Of a DNA stretch of 64,000 bases, positions 54,483 to 64,000 are shown in pieces. Made by a program: the position numbers and the translations under genes. The notes below the pieces were generated by a model. The model was not told the DNA's origin. It did no database searches and was given only the letters and a program-made list of their open reading frames with translations. Origin of the DNA: Roseateles sp. (lineage in GTDB: Bacteria > Pseudomonadota > Gammaproteobacteria > Burkholderiales > Burkholderiaceae_C). Positions within the stretch are counted from its first letter, which is position 1. Each line of letters starts with the position of its first letter. Location of the stretch: assembly GCA_019234295.1 (NCBI GenBank), contig JAFALK010000069.1, forward strand, positions 110,966 through 174,965, given 5' to 3'.

Positions 54483-55942
54483 TCGCCGTCGAACCCACCA
54501 TTGCCCGCCTCGCCACGGCCCGTGCCCAGTTGCTGGAGCCTTATGAGCTGACCGAGGCCATGCTCGCCAAGGCCCTGCGCCTGATTACGGAACATCGCGT
54601 GGACGACGCGGACCTCTACTTCCAGCACACCCGTGCCGAGGGCTGGAGCCTGGAGGAGGGCATCGTGAAGAGCGGGAGTTTCTCGATCGACCAGGGCGTG
54701 GGTGTGCGCGCGGTGGCCGGCGAGAGGACGGCCTTCGCCTATTCGGACGATCTGTCGGAGGCTGCGCTGCTCGATGCAGCACGAACGGTGCGCACCATTG
54801 CCGCCGCAGGCCAGAGCCGGCGCGTCAAGGTGCCTTCGCGGTCGAGCATCGCGCCAAGCCGCGAACTCTATGGCGAGCTCGATCCGATCGCGAGCCTGGA
54901 CAGCACGGCCAAGGTGGCCCTGCTGGAGCGTGCTGAGAAGATGGCCCGTGCGAAGGACGTGCGCGTTGCACAAGTCATGGCCGGATTGGCCGCCGAGCAC
55001 GAGGTGGTGCTGATCGCGCGCGCTGACGGTACGCTGGCGGCCGATGTGCGGCCGCTGGTACGGCTGTCGATCACGGTGATTGCGGAGTCGAACGGGCGGC
55101 GCGAAGTCGGCTCCGGCGGCGGTGGCGGCCGTTTCGGTCTGGCGTACTTCACCGACGAGATGATCGCGAGCTATGTCGATCAGGCCGTGAACGCAGCACT
55201 GACGAACCTTGATTCGCGCCCTGCGCCGGCCGGCGAGATGACGGTGGTGCTCGGTCCGGGCTGGCCCGGCGTGCTGCTGCACGAAGCCGTGGGCCACGGC
55301 CTGGAAGGAGACTTCAATCGCAAGGGCTCGTCCACCTTCTCCGGGCGCATCGGCCAGCGCGTGGCGGCCAAGGGTGTCACGGTGCTCGACGACGGCACGA
55401 TTCCCGATCGCCGCGGCTCGCTGAACATCGACGACGAAGGTTTCGCCTCGCAGCGCAATGTGCTGATCGAGGACGGCATCCTCAAGGGCTATATCCAGGA
55501 CGCCATGAACGCGCGCCTCATGAAGGTCGCCCCGACCGGCAATGGCCGCCGCGAGAGCTATGCCCATGTGCCGATGCCGCGCATGACCAACACCTACATG
55601 CTCGGCGGCGACAAGGACCCGATGGAGATCGTTGCCAGCATCAAGAAGGGTCTTTATGCCACCAATTTCGGCGGTGGGCAGGTCGACATCACGAGCGGCA
55701 AGTTCGTGTTCTCGGCCAGCGAGGCCTTCTGGGTGGAGAACGGCAAGGTCCAGTACCCGGTCAAGGGCGCGACCCTGATCGGCAACGGGCCCGACGCGAT
55801 GACGCGCGTGACCATGATCGGCAACGATCTCAAGCTCGACACCGGCGTGGGCGTCTGCGGCAAGGAAGGGCAGAGCGTGCCGGTGGGCGTGGGCCAGCCG
55901 ACGCTGCGCATCGACGGGCTGACGGTCGGCGGCACGGCCTAA
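54479..55942 (+). CDS. tldD: Metalloprotease TldD
   Basis: 487 residues. The TldD/TldE family helps mature modified peptides and degrade antitoxins; TldD carries the Zn site HEAVGHGLEGD (HExxxH), seen here around residue 265. GRGESYAHVPMPRMTNTYM-like text (RRESYAHVPMPRMTN) and GGGQVDITSGKFVFSASEA are further family features. Start at ATG 54479 overlaps the kinase stop. The partner gene tldE/pmbA is not in the window. The end overlaps the convergent FAH-type gene by four bases. Confidence 0.96.
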   Translation: MIAVEPTIARLATARAQLLEPYELTEAMLAKALRLITEHRVDDADLYFQHTRAEGWSLEEGIVKSGSFSIDQGVGVRAVAGERTAFAYSDDLSEAALLDAARTVRTIAAAGQSRRVKVPSRSSIAPSRELYGELDPIASLDSTAKVALLERAEKMARAKDVRVAQVMAGLAAEHEVVLIARADGTLAADVRPLVRLSITVIAESNGRREVGSGGGGGRFGLAYFTDEMIASYVDQAVNAALTNLDSRPAPAGEMTVVLGPGWPGVLLHEAVGHGLEGDFNRKGSSTFSGRIGQRVAAKGVTVLDDGTIPDRRGSLNIDDEGFASQRNVLIEDGILKGYIQDAMNARLMKVAPTGNGRRESYAHVPMPRMTNTYMLGGDKDPMEIVASIKKGLYATNFGGGQVDITSGKFVFSASEAFWVENGKVQYPVKGATLIGNGPDAMTRVTMIGNDLKLDTGVGVCGKEGQSVPVGVGQPTLRIDGLTVGGTA

Positions 55943-56706
55943 ACGACTTTCACGAGCAGCGGCGGCAGGCCCGCGATCGTTCCTTCCATGATGTCGCCCG
56001 GGAGCACCGGGCCGACGCCCTCGGGGGTGCCGCTGTAGATGATGTCGCCCGGCATCAACTCGAAAGCCTGCGAGAGATGGGCGATCTGTTCGGCCACACT
56101 CCAGATCATGTCCTTGAGGTCGGCCGCCTGGCGCAGCTCCCCGTTGACCTTGAGCCGAATGGCGCCGCTTGTGATGTGGCCGACCTGGGCCAGCTTGTGG
56201 ATCGGGCCAATGGGCGCCGCGCGGTCGAAGCTCTTGCCGATTTCCCAAGGCTTCTTCTGCTCGCCCATGAAGCGCTGCAGGTCGCGCCGCGTCATGTCCA
56301 GCCCAACGGCATAGCCGTAGACGAGGTCGAGCGCTTGCTCCACCGGCACGTTGCGACCGCCCTTGTGCAGCGCAGCCACGAGCTCTAGCTCATGGTGATA
56401 GTTCTTGGTCAGGGACGGATAGGGGTGCTCGGTGATGCCGGCCGGCGAGACGAACTGCACGGCGTCGCTCGGCTTCTGGAAGAAGAAAGGCGGCTCGCGC
56501 TTGGGGTCGGAGCCCATCTCGCGCGCATGGGCGGCATAGTTGCGGCCGACGCAGTAGATGCGGCGAACGGGGAAGACCTCGTCGCTAGCTGCCACAGGAA
56601 CTACGGCCTGCGCGACCGTGAAGGGGCTCTTGGCGGCGGCTGCTTGCGCCGCACCGCTTGCGGCAAATCCGGCCAGAGACGCGCCGAGCGCCTTACGTCG
56701 ATCCAT
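55939..56706 (-). CDS. Fumarylacetoacetate hydrolase family protein with export-type N-terminus
   Basis: 255 residues. The FAH-fold metal site is visible: HELELVAAL (two Glu), and Asp in GYAVGLDMTRRDLQ; GRNYAAHAREMG near the start is typical of the hydrolases/isomerases acting on aromatic-degradation intermediates. The N-terminus MDRRKALGASLAGFAASGAAQA looks like a Tat-type signal (twin Arg, hydrophobic run, AxA), which is unusual for a family that is normally cytoplasmic. Upstream on the same strand lies a PEP-CTERM relic. Reaction not deducible. Confidence 0.88.
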   Translation of the reverse strand: MDRRKALGASLAGFAASGAAQAAAAKSPFTVAQAVVPVAASDEVFPVRRIYCVGRNYAAHAREMGSDPKREPPFFFQKPSDAVQFVSPAGITEHPYPSLTKNYHHELELVAALHKGGRNVPVEQALDLVYGYAVGLDMTRRDLQRFMGEQKKPWEIGKSFDRAAPIGPIHKLAQVGHITSGAIRLKVNGELRQAADLKDMIWSVAEQIAHLSQAFELMPGDIIYSGTPEGVGPVLPGDIMEGTIAGLPPLLVKVV

Positions 56707-56783
56707 ATCGTCTCCTTGACTCGATCGTTGGTGAAGCGCCGCTTGCACCCACCAAACATGACGGTTGCTGATGCGGCCGTCTT

Positions 56784-56903
56784 TCAGCTTGACGGCTTGA
56801 CTCGGTCCTGAGCGCGGCGCCTGCTGGCAAGGGCCAAGCCAGCAAAGGTCAGCGAGCCAGGCTCGGGGACATTGGTCGGCGGCGCGTTCAGGTGTTCAGC
56901 GGA
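56784..56903 (-). pseudogene. Relic of a PEP-CTERM protein gene (C-terminus only)
   Basis: On the minus strand 39 codons are open between two stops. They end in VPEPGSLTFAGLALAS followed by RRRAQDR: the PEP-CTERM sorting signal (VPEP motif, membrane helix, basic end) recognised by exosortases. No start codon, ribosome site or upstream coding frame is present, so only the tail of a lost gene remains. It fills most of the otherwise gene-free ~300 bases between the FAH-type gene and the DAHP synthase leader. Exosortase genes are not in the window. Confidence 0.75.
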
Positions 56904-57006
56904 TCACGCACGCAAAGATCCATATCGCCCCTCTAGGCTTGGCAAGCCAGGCTTGCCCAGTCGTGAAGCGTGGCACCGCATGGCCGCATGCTACATTTGC
57001 CCGACC

Positions 57007-57084
57007 ATGCTGTTCATGAAGTCCTACTTTTTCAGCTTTTTCTGGTTCTCGCACCGCCCCGGCGGAGGAGAGGCCAGCGTTTAA
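57007..57084 (+). CDS. Aromatic-amino-acid leader peptide of the DAHP synthase gene
   Basis: A 25-codon frame (or 22 from ATG 57016) reading MKSYFFSFFWFSH and then HRPGGG-type residues to a TAA at 57084. Five Phe, one Tyr and one Trp codons lie within eleven codons, far beyond chance. An intrinsic terminator follows and then the first enzyme of aromatic amino acid synthesis. This is the layout of ribosome-mediated attenuation: stalling at Phe/Tyr/Trp codons would favour read-through. No strong ribosome site is visible. Confidence 0.8.
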   Translation: MLFMKSYFFSFFWFSHRPGGGEASV

Positions 57085-57150
57085 GCGCAGCAGCCGACCA
57101 AATCCTCATAAAACCGCCGGGCCCTCGAAAGCCCGGCGGTTTTTGTTTTT
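57056..57150 (+). promoter_or_regulatory. Transcription attenuator before the DAHP synthase gene
   Basis: Terminator: ACCGCCGGGC (57113-57122) pairs perfectly with GCCCGGCGGT (57131-57140), the stem extending into A/T pairs, followed by a T-run to 57150. Antiterminator candidate: CCCGGCGG at 57058-57065, inside the leader peptide just after the Phe/Trp codons, is complementary to CCGCCGGG (57114-57121), so the two pairings exclude each other. Confidence 0.75.
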
Positions 57151-57170
57151 CTACCCTAGGAAGCCCCAAG

Positions 57171-58301
57171 ATGAACGCCAAGACCGTGAAGCCCGAAGTC
57201 CAGGTCGAGCGCTGGTACTCGCCCCAGGACAAGACCAGCGAGACCGACGACCAGCGCATCCGTGACGTCACGCCGCTGCCGCCGCCCGAGCACCTGATCC
57301 GGTTTTTCCCGATCTCGCACACGCCGATGGAGCGCCTGATTACGGGCACACGGCAGACGATCCGCGACATCATGCAGGACAAGGACGACCGCCTCCTTCT
57401 GATCATCGGCCCCTGTTCCATCCACGATCCGGCCGCGGCGCTCGAGTACGCGCGCCGGCTGATCGTGGAGCGCGAGAAGTACCGGGACACGCTGGAGATC
57501 GTCATGCGCGTCTATTTCGAGAAGCCGCGCACGACCGTGGGCTGGAAAGGCCTGATCAACGACCCCTACCTGGACGAGAGCTACCGCATCGACGAGGGCC
57601 TGCGCATCGCGCGCCAGCTGCTGCTCGAGATCAACCGCCTGGGCATGCCCGCAGGCAGCGAGTTCCTCGACGTGATCAGCCCGCAGTACATCGGCGACCT
57701 GATCTCCTGGGGCGCCATCGGGGCACGCACGACCGAGAGCCAGGTCCACCGCGAGCTGGCCTCGGGCATCTCCGCGCCGATCGGCTTCAAGAACGGCACG
57801 GACGGGAATATCAAGATCGCTACCGATGCCATCCAGGCCGCGGCGCGTCCGCACCACTTCCTGTCGGTGCACAAGAACGGCCAGGTCGCCATCGTCGAGA
57901 CCCGCGGCAACCCTGATTGCCACGTGATCCTGCGCGGCGGCAAGGCGCCCAACTACGACGCCCAAAGTGTGGCGGCGGCGTGCGCCGACCTGAGCGCGGC
58001 CAAGCTTGACGCGCGACTGATGGTGGACTGCTCGCATGCCAACAGCAGCAAGAAGCACGAGCGCCAGCTCGACGTGGCCAAGGACATCGCCGCGCAGATG
58101 AAGGCGGGCAGTCGCAGCATCTTCGGCGTCATGGTCGAGAGCCACCTGAAGGACGGCGCGCAGAAGTTCTCGCCGGGCAAGGACGATCCGGCCGGCCTCG
58201 AATATGGCAAGAGCATCACCGACGCCTGCCTGGGCTGGGACGATTCTCTGGCTGTGCTCGAGGTGCTCAGCGAGGCAGTCAAGGCGCGGCGCCAGAGCTG
58301 A
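57171..58301 (+). CDS. 3-deoxy-7-phosphoheptulonate (DAHP) synthase, class I
   Basis: 376 residues of the AroF/AroG/AroH family, which condenses PEP with erythrose 4-phosphate as the first step of the shikimate pathway. GPCSIHDPAAALEYA, FEKPRTTVGWKG, GSEFLDVISPQYIGDLISWGAIGART and VDCSHANSSK are signatures; the N-terminal extension is the usual allosteric arm. AGGAAG lies eight bases before ATG 57171. A leader peptide with an attenuator precedes it, so the sensed aromatic acid is probably phenylalanine, judged by codon count. The feedback type cannot be read from sequence alone. Confidence 0.96.
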   Translation: MNAKTVKPEVQVERWYSPQDKTSETDDQRIRDVTPLPPPEHLIRFFPISHTPMERLITGTRQTIRDIMQDKDDRLLLIIGPCSIHDPAAALEYARRLIVEREKYRDTLEIVMRVYFEKPRTTVGWKGLINDPYLDESYRIDEGLRIARQLLLEINRLGMPAGSEFLDVISPQYIGDLISWGAIGARTTESQVHRELASGISAPIGFKNGTDGNIKIATDAIQAAARPHHFLSVHKNGQVAIVETRGNPDCHVILRGGKAPNYDAQSVAAACADLSAAKLDARLMVDCSHANSSKKHERQLDVAKDIAAQMKAGSRSIFGVMVESHLKDGAQKFSPGKDDPAGLEYGKSITDACLGWDDSLAVLEVLSEAVKARRQS

Positions 58302-58907
58302 TCAGCGATAGAGCTCGGGGCTTGGCAGTTGCCAGTCGTAGCGGATCGCCGCCAGGCGCACGCCAGCCACGAAGAAGATGCCGACAAGGAAGGCCCAATC
58401 GCGCTTGAGCCCCAGGGCCCGCAGCAACTGGTAGAGCGCGATGCCCGCGATCGCGGCGGTCGCGTAGATGTCTTTGCGCAGGAGCAGCGGCACCTGGCCG
58501 CTGAGCAGGTCGCGGACCACGCCGCCGCCCACCGCCGTCAGCGTGCCCATCAGCAGGGCCTGCACGCGTCTGAGCCCGCAGTCCTCGGCCAGCTCTGTGC
58601 CGGTCAGGGCGAAGAGTGCCAGCCCCAGTGCGTCCGCCACGCGCAGGCCCTTCATGGCACTGGGTGAGAGTTGGCCATAGGCGGCCGTCAGCAGGGCCGC
58701 GACGGCGATCACGAGCAGGTAGCGTCCGTCGCGCATCCAGACGATGGGATGCCGGTTCAGCAGCAGGTCGCGCAGCGTGCCGCCGCCAATGGCGGTGACG
58801 GCGGCCAGCACGATCAGGCCGAAGAGATCGAGGCCTGCTTGCATCGCGGCCAGCGCGCCGCTGACTGCGAAGACGGCCACGCCCATGAGATCGAACCAAT
58901 AGAGCAT
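58302..58907 (-). CDS. Trimeric intracellular cation channel (TRIC/UPF0126) family protein
   Basis: 201 residues, seven membrane segments in two homologous repeats: [20 protein letters not shown] and [19 protein letters not shown] are the paired loops. Bacterial TRIC proteins form homotrimeric K+ channels in the inner membrane. Start at ATG 58907; open codons upstream lie within the divergent htpG region. It ends one base from the DAHP synthase stop, and the palindrome GCTGATCAGC spans the junction. Confidence 0.9.
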   Translation of the reverse strand: MLYWFDLMGVAVFAVSGALAAMQAGLDLFGLIVLAAVTAIGGGTLRDLLLNRHPIVWMRDGRYLLVIAVAALLTAAYGQLSPSAMKGLRVADALGLALFALTGTELAEDCGLRRVQALLMGTLTAVGGGVVRDLLSGQVPLLLRKDIYATAAIAGIALYQLLRALGLKRDWAFLVGIFFVAGVRLAAIRYDWQLPSPELYR

Positions 58908-58967
58908 GGCGCGCAGTCTAGGTCTTGAATCCCAGGGATGTGGCCCAAAATACCGTCCGCAACCGTT

Positions 58968-58992
58968 TTCCACCGACCATGTTCCACCGACC

Positions 58993-58995
<3 letters not shown>
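58968..58995 (+). repeat. Exact 14-bp tandem duplication over the htpG start
   Basis: TTCCACCGACCATG occurs twice in a row (58968-58981 and 58982-58995). The second copy supplies the htpG ATG. The first ATG opens a five-codon frame whose TGA overlaps the htpG ATG, so a minicistron MFHRP precedes the gene. No other ribosome-binding site is visible. Confidence 0.85.
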
Positions 58996-60870
<1,875 letters not shown>

Positions 60871-60880
60871 TCGATGCCGG

Positions 60881-60900
60881 CCTGCCGGTGAATCGGCAGG
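60881..60900. terminator. Hairpin between convergent htpG and srkA
   Basis: CCTGCCG (60881-60887), loop GTGAAT, CGGCAGG (60894-60900): a perfect 7-bp stem filling the 30-bp gap between the two stops. It lacks a U-run, so its strength as a terminator is uncertain. Confidence 0.5.
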
Positions 60901-61953
60901 TCACTCGTCCCAGAACTTGTACTCCTCTTCCACCGGCGCCGGCATGTCCGGCGCAGTGGAAGGCGCCCGCATGGCCTCGATCTGCTCGCGCAGCTTGGCC
61001 ACTTGATCGTTCCAGTAGTTCGGCGTGCCGAACCAGGGGAAGGCGAGCGGGAAGGCCGGGTCGCCCCAGCGGCGGGCCAGCCAGGCGCTGTGATGAATCA
61101 TGCGGATCGTGCGCAGAGGTTCGATCAGCGCGAGTTCGCGCGCGTCGAAGTCGGCCACAGTCTCGTAGCCGTCGAGCACATGGCCAAACTGCAAGCGCAT
61201 GGACAAGGCGTCGCCTGAGAGCAGCATCCACAGGTCCTGCACGGCGGGGCCGGTGACGGCGTCGTCGAGATCGACGAAATGCGGCCCCTTGTCGGGCGTC
61301 CAGAGGATGTTGCCGGGGTGGCAGTCGCCGTGCAGTCGCAGGCACTGCAGATCGGGCACGTTGGCAAAGGCCTCTTCGATCGCGGTGATGCAGCGGTTCA
61401 CGACATCGAGCCAGGCCGGACGGATTTCCAGCGGCACGGCTTCCAGCTCGACCAGCAGGTCCCGGGCTGCGCGTGCCGGCTCGGCGTCAGCCCAGCGCAG
61501 GCGATGCTTGAAGGGCCGCTGACGCCCGACGTTGTGCAGGCGGCCGAGCAGGCGTCCGATCCAGCGCAGCACGTCCGGGTCTTCCAGTTCCGGCCCGCGC
61601 CCGCCTTGGCGAGCCGTGACCGCAAATCGCTGGCCCTGTTCGTGCCGAAGCGTGCTGCCGCCAAGCTTCCACGGGGCGGCCACCGGCACCTCGGCCTCGG
61701 CCAACTCGGCGGCAAACGCGTGCTCTTCCAGGATCTGCGCGTCGGTCCAACGACCGGGCCGGTAGAACTTGGCCACGGCCACGCCCGTGAATTCCGGGCC
61801 GTCCTCGAGATGGACCTGGATCACGCGGTTCTCGAAGGAATTCAGCTGCAGCAGCCGGCCGTCGCCGCGCAGGCCGGCGGCTTCCAGCGCGTCGAGCATG
61901 AATTCAGGGGTCAGCGCGGCGAAGCTGCGATCGATCTCGGAGGGGCGGCTCAT
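60901..61953 (-). CDS. srkA: Stress-response serine/threonine kinase SrkA (YihE/RdoA)
   Basis: 350 residues. The aminoglycoside-phosphotransferase-like kinase core shows LRLHGDCHPGNILW (catalytic Asp/Asn) and HFVDLDDAVTGPAVQD (Mg-binding Asp). The N-terminal NSFENRVIQVHLEDG and the length match SrkA, which counters programmed death under stress in enteric bacteria. It is convergent with htpG. Upstream on the same strand lies the DUF2726 gene, 13 bp away. Confidence 0.93.
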   Translation of the reverse strand: MSRPSEIDRSFAALTPEFMLDALEAAGLRGDGRLLQLNSFENRVIQVHLEDGPEFTGVAVAKFYRPGRWTDAQILEEHAFAAELAEAEVPVAAPWKLGGSTLRHEQGQRFAVTARQGGRGPELEDPDVLRWIGRLLGRLHNVGRQRPFKHRLRWADAEPARAARDLLVELEAVPLEIRPAWLDVVNRCITAIEEAFANVPDLQCLRLHGDCHPGNILWTPDKGPHFVDLDDAVTGPAVQDLWMLLSGDALSMRLQFGHVLDGYETVADFDARELALIEPLRTIRMIHHSAWLARRWGDPAFPLAFPWFGTPNYWNDQVAKLREQIEAMRAPSTAPDMPAPVEEEYKFWDE

Positions 61954-61965
61954 GCCGCGATTGTC

Positions 61966-62769
61966 TCAGCGCCGCGGCGGACGGCCACTGACGTAGCGCG
62001 GAGTGTCCACGACCACGCCGACGATGTCGTTCGGCGCTTCGTCGGGGTAGTGCGAGTCCGTGCCCAGGGGCTCCGCGAAAGGCCGGCTGTGTTGGAACCC
62101 GCCTGAGCCCGAGCGCGAGGACTCAGGATCGAAGCGGCTATCGGGAGCGAAGAAGGAGTCGGAGAAGATGGCCGAGTCCTGCCACAGGTTGCGCTCAGGT
62201 CGGCGCTCGCTGGGCCGGCGCTCGGGGGCACGGTCCGACATGCGTCGCGGCACCGGGGCCGCCTGGGGCCCGCGGTTCTGGCTGTTGGAGAAGGGCACGA
62301 GCAACTGCAGTTCAGCGGCGCTGGGCAGGCTGTCCACGGGGCAGCGCAGGTAGCGAACCCGGCAGGCGGCCAGGACCGATTGCTTGATCTGCAGATTGCG
62401 ACCAGAGATGGCACGTTCGCCGTCCAGGTCCACCGCAGCCAGCACTCGGCCATTCGGGCTGCAGATGGCAAAGCTCACGTGGATGGTGCCCAGGAGGTCG
62501 TACCAGTAACGTACCTCTTTGGCTTCTTCCGGCTGGCAAAACCGCACCAGGGGCAGCTTGGCGAGCACGACGTGGTGGGGCAGGGCCTCTTTCAGCAGGC
62601 GATAGACGCGACGCTCGTCCGCATTGAACACAGGTCGGGCAGTGAGCAACCACTCGCTGGGCAAGCTCTTGCCAGCGGGCCCCGGGCGGCGCAGCACCCA
62701 CAGCAGCAGCGATGCCAGAAAGGCAAAGCCGGCGGCGAGCGCGATGATCCAGGGTGTGGCGTTTTGCAT
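61966..62769 (-). CDS. DUF2726 domain protein with N-terminal membrane anchor
   Basis: 267 residues from MQNATPWIIAL. One membrane helix (WIIALAAGFAFLASLLLWVL), then the DUF2726 region (SEWLLTARPVFNADERRVYRLLKEA ... VDLDGERAISGR), which is restriction-endonuclease-like in some members. The C-terminal ~100 residues are Arg/Pro/Ser-rich and unstructured-looking. Role unknown. Thirteen bases separate it from srkA; the two may share a message. Confidence 0.85.
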   Translation of the reverse strand: MQNATPWIIALAAGFAFLASLLLWVLRRPGPAGKSLPSEWLLTARPVFNADERRVYRLLKEALPHHVVLAKLPLVRFCQPEEAKEVRYWYDLLGTIHVSFAICSPNGRVLAAVDLDGERAISGRNLQIKQSVLAACRVRYLRCPVDSLPSAAELQLLVPFSNSQNRGPQAAPVPRRMSDRAPERRPSERRPERNLWQDSAIFSDSFFAPDSRFDPESSRSGSGGFQHSRPFAEPLGTDSHYPDEAPNDIVGVVVDTPRYVSGRPPRR

Positions 62770-62932
62770 GCTTGGCGCAGCTAGGTCCGTGAAAAAGCGG
62801 CCGAAAATGTGGGCTTCTTCACGGACTGTAGCCGAAGCCCCCGGATTGCTGCTCAGGATCGGCCCTTGAAGCATCCCACGTTCAGGTGCCCTGGTGCGCC
62901 GGAGTTAACACTCTGTGCGCGTGACGCCCAAA

Positions 62933-63589
62933 TCAGGGCTTGCCCGCGCCGCCGGACATGCGCGCACGGGCACGCCGGAACGCCTCGCGGGCGCGGCGCA
63001 GGCTGCGCAAGTGACGCTTGAGCTCGAAGTCCACTTCGGCAAGGTGGCGCTCCAGGGCCTCATCCACATGCGAGGCCATGCTGTCCGCGGGCAATCGCAG
63101 CCAGGCTTCCGATTCACTGCCGTCACGCTCGACCAGGGCGCCCGCCCTGCGGGCGATCCGGAGCATGGGTGTGTTTTCGCTGAGTGCGTGGATGAACAGC
63201 GTCTGGATACCGCGGTTGCGCGCGTGGAGCGTTGCGTGGTCGAAGAGGCGTTGCCCCAGGCCCTTGCCCCGTGCGCGGGCGCTGACGGAAACGCCGAATT
63301 CGGCCATCGCCGGTTGGCCGGGGCGCTGTGGCGCCGGCGAGTAAGCAAGGTGGGCCATCGCCACCAGTTCCAGTCGGCGATTGAAGATGCCCAGCAATTC
63401 GTCGCGCTTGAAATCGAGCCGATCCACATACTTCAGGACCTGTTCGTCGCTGGCCTGGTAGCCGAAGCGCAGAAAACGGTCACGCTCGCTCAGTGCCAAC
63501 AGATGCTCGCCGATGCGTCGGCGATGCCGGGTGGCCAGGGGCCGGATGGGCACCCAGCCCCTGATCAGTTGGCGCAGACGTTCAAGCAT
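62933..63589 (-). CDS. GNAT family N-acetyltransferase
   Basis: 218 residues. The acetyl-CoA loop is visible in FGVSVSARARGKGLGQRLFDHA (the RxxGxG-type motif) followed by HARNRGIQTLFIHALSEN. The C-terminal ~60 residues are a basic, Arg-rich helix (HLRSLRRAREAFRRARARM). Substrate unknown. It starts ~270 bp before rplM, divergent from it, and the shared gap holds the rplM promoter. Confidence 0.88.
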   Translation of the reverse strand: MLERLRQLIRGWVPIRPLATRHRRRIGEHLLALSERDRFLRFGYQASDEQVLKYVDRLDFKRDELLGIFNRRLELVAMAHLAYSPAPQRPGQPAMAEFGVSVSARARGKGLGQRLFDHATLHARNRGIQTLFIHALSENTPMLRIARRAGALVERDGSESEAWLRLPADSMASHVDEALERHLAEVDFELKRHLRSLRRAREAFRRARARMSGGAGKP

Positions 63590-63720
63590 GGCAGATGTTG
63601 GTAATTACCCTGATCATACGTTCTCCGCCTGAATTTTGCTGCATTGCAGCAATTTCGAACCAAGACTGGGCGGCTTGGGTCACGAATCTGCGCGTAGCGC
63701 CCCCAAGCCCCGACCGGGCT

Positions 63721-63748
63721 TTGCAAAACACCTATTTTTCGCTACACT
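63721..63748 (+). promoter_or_regulatory. Probable sigma-70 promoter of rplM
   Basis: TTGCAA (63721-63726), a 16-bp AT-rich spacer and TACACT (63743-63748). Strong by local standards and about 110 bp before the rplM ATG, leaving a leader of ~100 bases. Confidence 0.6.
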
Positions 63749-63756
63749 CGCGGGCT

Positions 63757-63780
63757 TTCCCCGACTTGGCTTTAGGGGAA
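63757..63780 (+). promoter_or_regulatory. Hairpin in the rplM leader
   Basis: TTCCCC (63757-63762) pairs with GGGGAA (63775-63780) near the start of the leader. L13 represses its own operon by binding the leader in several bacteria; this stem is a candidate for that site but matches no specific motif I can confirm. Confidence 0.35.
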
Positions 63781-63858
63781 GACCTGACGTGAGAGGCTGC
63801 GCGGCACAAGACGCAGCACCGATCGCGGGCATTTTCAAGCCATTGAAAGACTTAACTC

Positions 63859-64000
63859 ATGAAGACCTTCAGCGCCAAGCCGGCCGAAGTGACGCACGAG
63901 TGGTTTGTGATTGACGCCACCGACAAGGTGCTCGGACGTGTTGCCAGCGAAGTGGCACTCCGTTTGCGCGGCAAGCACAAGGCCATTTACACGCCTCACG
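63859..64000 (+). CDS. rplM: 50S ribosomal protein L13, N-terminal part
   Basis: The first 47 codons are visible before the window ends: [19 protein letters not shown], then [18 protein letters not shown] and KAIYTPH, an exact fit to the start of bacterial L13. Start at ATG 63859. In most bacteria rpsI (S9) follows directly. Promoter and leader are described separately. Confidence 0.97.
   Translation, partial: MKTFSAKPAEVTHEWFVIDATDKVLGRVASEVALRLRGKHKAIYTPH

Noticed and set aside
56872..57084. A 70-codon protein ending in the Phe-rich stretch
   Set aside because: Its upstream part overlaps the PEP-CTERM relic and has no start signals; the short leader peptide before an attenuator explains the frame better.
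58297..58306. Palindrome GCTGATCAGC as a terminator
   Set aside because: Ten bases spanning two convergent stop codons with no loop or U-run; probably chance or a weak hairpin at most.

Overview
The window looks like chromosomal DNA of a high-GC betaproteobacterium of the order Burkholderiales, of the Roseateles/Rubrivivax/Leptothrix type. This rests on base composition, dense gene packing with ATGA/GTGA start-stop overlaps, the gene families present, and a relic of a PEP-CTERM protein gene. No tRNA, rRNA, CRISPR array, insertion sequence or phage gene was seen.

1-7.5 kb: a DUF1579-like gene end, a LysR regulator divergent from an azoreductase, two pirins, a flavin reductase, and a copper module (copA-cueR on the minus strand, copZ on the plus strand) with two near-identical CueR-type promoters between copA and copZ. 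7.5-19.3 kb: a TetR regulator divergent from a leucine-catabolism block (mccB, liuC, mccA, hmgL). The biotin genes bioA-F-D-B lie inside this block, so the cofactor pathway sits next to the biotin enzyme that uses it; a vapBC toxin-antitoxin pair has also entered the block. A GH43-like lipoprotein that appears to lack two catalytic residues follows.

21.1-35.9 kb is the most unusual part: a tightly packed cluster with two radical SAM enzymes, an HprK-like kinase, a nucleotidyltransferase, two glycosyltransferases, a methyltransferase, a flippase, an amidohydrolase, a barrel-like protein carrying a CxxCH haem motif, a monohaem lipoprotein, a TorF-like porin, an S8 peptidase, an anti-sigma factor and an ECF sigma factor. 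Three copies of one bipartite promoter (TTGAACC-N18-ACTCACCG) lie before the sigma gene, before the haem-protein operon and, on the opposite strand, before the first radical SAM gene. I infer one sigma regulon that builds or exports an unknown surface product.

35.9-46.5 kb: coniferyl-type aldehyde dehydrogenase, aldo/keto reductase, two S9 peptidases, UPF0149, a thioredoxin-like protein, an internally deleted yraN, rsmI and an Ala/Thr-rich secreted protein. 46.7-54.5 kb: a complete RND efflux operon with its two-component system, and a TGAC-N6-GTCA box upstream. 54.5-64 kb: tldD, a FAH-family protein, a PEP-CTERM relic, a Phe/Tyr/Trp-rich leader peptide with an attenuator before a DAHP synthase gene, a TRIC-type channel, htpG with a duplicated start region, srkA, a DUF2726 protein, a GNAT protein, and the start of rplM with its promoter and leader.
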